A DNA stretch of 5,987 nt from Alphaproteobacteria bacterium (GTDB lineage Bacteria; Pseudomonadota; Alphaproteobacteria; SHNJ01), in the NCBI GenBank assembly GCA_947456345.1, contig CANGQU010000050.1, positions 1-5,987 of the forward strand, given 5' to 3'. Made by a program: the position numbers and the translations under genes. Positions 4,259-5,987 of this stretch are shown here, piece after piece. The notes under the pieces are model-generated. The model made no database searches. It was not told where the DNA came from and saw only the letters and a list, made by a program, of their open reading frames with translations. Each line of letters begins with the position of its first letter. Positions within the stretch are counted from its first letter, which is position 1.

Positions 4259-5987
4259 GTCCAACGCCATCAGCAAATCGTGTTCATGGCGTTGGATGTC
4301 GGCCAACAGTTTATCGTACGACGCCTGTAATTGCATCAGGCTGCCGGGTGCGGTGCCGTCGCTGCAGGCAGCTGCCAATTCATTTTCTAGAGCGTCTTTT
4401 TGCGCGGTTAGCGCCGCAAGCTTCTGTTCTAGCTGTTCGATTTTATTGGTGCTGGATTTTTTTCCCGACTTAGCTTTGCTGTCTTTCGGCGCATCTTTTT
4501 TACCCGGCGATTTTTCTTCGCGGCGCTGGCGGATAATGAATTGCCGATATTCGTCTAAATCTCCGTCAAACGGCCTGCATTTTCCATCCGCTACCACCCA
4601 TAATTGATCGGCGACGCACTCCACTAAATGGGGATCGTGGCTGACCAAAATGATCGCGCCATTGTAATTGTTCAATGCCTGGATCAACGCCTCGCGTGCG
4701 TCCATATCCAAATGGTTGGTCGGTTCGTCCAGCAACATAATATGCGGAGCGTGATGGCTCATTAGGCAGAATAACAAACGTGCTTTTTCGCCACCCGACA
4801 ACTCCCCGACCTTGGTGTCGGCTTTGTGCTTATCGAAACCGAATTTGAACAAGGCGCTCCGCACTTTGACCTCGAGCGGTTCCTTCATCGCTTGCTGCAT
4901 GGTCTCGAGTGGGGTTTGGGTGACATCCAACTCGTCCGTTTGGAATTGGGCGAAATAGCCGATTTTCAGCTTGCCAGATTTGACCAACTCGCCCGCCATC
5001 GGCGGTAAACGGTCGGCGATAATTTTAACCAGCGTGGATTTGCCGTTGCCGTTTGCGCCCAACAACGCGATCCGGTCACCGCTGTCGATATTCAAATTCA
5101 GGTTGCGCAAAATGGGTTTGCCTGGTTCATATCCGGCATCAACCGCGTTTAACTGCAACATCGGCGATTTCATATCGCCCGGATCGGGAAAGGTAAAAGC
5201 CGTCACGCGATCGGCGATCACCGCATCGACCACGTCCATTTTCTCGATCGCCTTTAAGCGACTTTGTGCTTGGCGCGCTTTGCTGGCTTTGGCGCGGAAA
5301 CGATCAACAAACTTCATCATATGCGCTTTTTGCGCCTGCTGTTTTTCGTATAGGGCTTGTTGCCCCATTAATCGCTCGGCGCGGGTGCGCTCGAACTGGT
5401 CGTAAGTGCCGGTATAGGAAATCAGCTTTTGTTTTTCTAAATGCAAAATATGGTTGACGGTCTTGTTTAAAAAATCGCGGTCATGGCTGATGATAACCAA
5501 CGTCTCGCGGTAGCGTTGCAAAAAACTTTCCAGCCACACCAGCGATTCGAAATCCAAATGGTTGGTTGGTTCGTCCAGCAGCAAAATGTTCGGCTGCTGA
5601 AATAGTACGGCGGCCAAGGCCACGCGCGCGCGCCAGCCACCCGAATAATCGGCCACCGGGCGCGCTTGGGCGGCTTCGTCAAAGCCTAAGCCCGCCAGAA
5701 TGGTCGAGGCGCGGGACGGGGCGTCATAAGCGCCGATATCGTTGAGGCGGTCGTAAATATCGCCGATACGATTCATATCCTCGCAAGTTTCGGCTTCGTG
5801 CAGTAACGCGGTGCGTTCGGTATCGGCGGCCAAGACCACATCGATAATCGGCATGTAGATATCAGGAAAATCTTGACGCACCAGGCCTATGGTCGAATTT
5901 TTTATACGCGAGATGCTGCCGCCATCAGGAGTCAATTCGCCCGAAATCAGCTTGAACAAGGTTGTCTTGCCCGCGCCATTAGGCCCA
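4250..5987 (-). CDS. ABC-F family ATPase, YheS-like, 5'-truncated by window edge
   Basis: A soluble protein with two ABC domains and no membrane segments; 578 residues are visible. ABC-F proteins bind near the ribosomal E site and modulate translation. The window cuts the gene within the first Walker A: GPNGAGKTT is the first readable segment, so only a few tens of N-terminal residues are missing. Numbered from that glycine: domain 1 has signature YSGGWRARV (114-122), Walker B LLLDEPTNHLD (135-145) and H-loop ISHDRDF (166-172). The linker holds the charged FRAKASKARQAQSRLK stretch (230-245). Domain 2 has Walker A GANGNGKST (310-318), signature LSGGEKARL (396-404), Walker B MLLDEPTNHLD (417-427) and H-loop VSHDPHL (448-454). 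A Lys-rich spacer (about 489-513) leads to a C-terminal coiled coil (about 514-575). The YSGGWR signature, the PFDGDLDEYRQF segment and the tail match the E. coli YheS branch better than Uup or EttA as I recall them. Confidence 0.94.
   Translation of the reverse strand, partial: GPNGAGKTTLFKLISGELTPDGGSISRIKNSTIGLVRQDFPDIYMPIIDVVLAADTERTALLHEAETCEDMNRIGDIYDRLNDIGAYDAPSRASTILAGLGFDEAAQARPVADYSGGWRARVALAAVLFQQPNILLLDEPTNHLDFESLVWLESFLQRYRETLVIISHDRDFLNKTVNHILHLEKQKLISYTGTYDQFERTRAERLMGQQALYEKQQAQKAHMMKFVDRFRAKASKARQAQSRLKAIEKMDVVDAVIADRVTAFTFPDPGDMKSPMLQLNAVDAGYEPGKPILRNLNLNIDSGDRIALLGANGNGKSTLVKIIADRLPPMAGELVKSGKLKIGYFAQFQTDELDVTQTPLETMQQAMKEPLEVKVRSALFKFGFDKHKADTKVGELSGGEKARLLFCLMSHHAPHIMLLDEPTNHLDMDAREALIQALNNYNGAIILVSHDPHLVECVADQLWVVADGKCRPFDGDLDEYRQFIIRQRREEKSPGKKDAPKDSKAKSGKKSSTNKIEQLEQKLAALTAQKDALENELAAACSDGTAPGSLMQLQASYDKLLADIQRHEHDLLMALDAA

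Noticed and set aside
4702..5590. Near-identical direct repeats around 4711-4738 and 5557-5584
   Set aside because: Both encode the Walker B segment LLDEPTNHLD of the two ABC domains of one ABC-F protein; this is ancient domain duplication, not a mobile or regulatory repeat.
1..5987. Defence island, CRISPR array, prophage, insertion sequence, tRNA or riboswitch
   Set aside because: No integrase, transposase, regularly spaced repeats, cloverleaf-like sequence or long structured leader was seen; nearly all bases belong to recognisable metabolic, regulatory or ribosome-associated genes.

Overview
This window is ordinary chromosomal DNA from a bacterium, very probably a proteobacterium and most likely an alphaproteobacterium. 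GC content is moderate, a little above 50% by eye. The assignment rests on protein style: the ArsR-type regulator with an MRPxxHP start, the NemA-like ene-reductase, and an ABC-F protein of YheS type. Genes are tightly packed. No phage, transposon, CRISPR, tRNA or rRNA sequence was seen, and no gap exceeds about 110 bases.

Layout from left to right. (1) 1-371, minus: N-terminal part of a nitroreductase-family flavoprotein, running off the left edge. (2) 459-1334, plus: a guanidino-group hydrolase that closely resembles the N-terminal catalytic domain of cyanobacterial arginine dihydrolase (ArgZ/AgrE), here as a stand-alone protein. It diverges from the nitroreductase across 87 bases. (3) 1331-1837, minus: msrA, whose stop codon overlaps the stop of the previous gene in convergent orientation. 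(4) 1898-2251, minus: a small ArsR-family winged-helix regulator, 60 bases upstream of msrA and possibly co-transcribed with it. (5) 2357-3106 and 3131-4243, plus: an SDR oxidoreductase followed by a NemA-like Old Yellow Enzyme, 24 bases apart and clearly an operon, divergent from the regulator. The 105-base gap between them holds a perfect 9-9-9 inverted repeat (2284-2310) that is a good operator candidate. (6) 4250-5987, minus: a YheS-like ABC-F ATPase whose 5' end is cut off at the right edge within its first Walker A motif. It converges on the ene-reductase with 6 bases between the stops.

The centre (1331-4243) reads as a redox or electrophile stress module. A cysteine-containing ArsR-family repressor would control an ene-reductase and SDR pair that detoxifies reactive carbonyls, enones, quinones or maleimide-like compounds, and perhaps the methionine sulfoxide repair enzyme MsrA. 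The nitroreductase at the left edge fits the theme but is not demonstrably part of the unit. The arginine-dihydrolase-like gene (nitrogen metabolism) and the ABC-F gene (ribosome-associated) are probably independent neighbours. I found no evidence of a wholly undescribed system. The most useful leads are the stand-alone ArgZ-like enzyme and the regulator with its operator.
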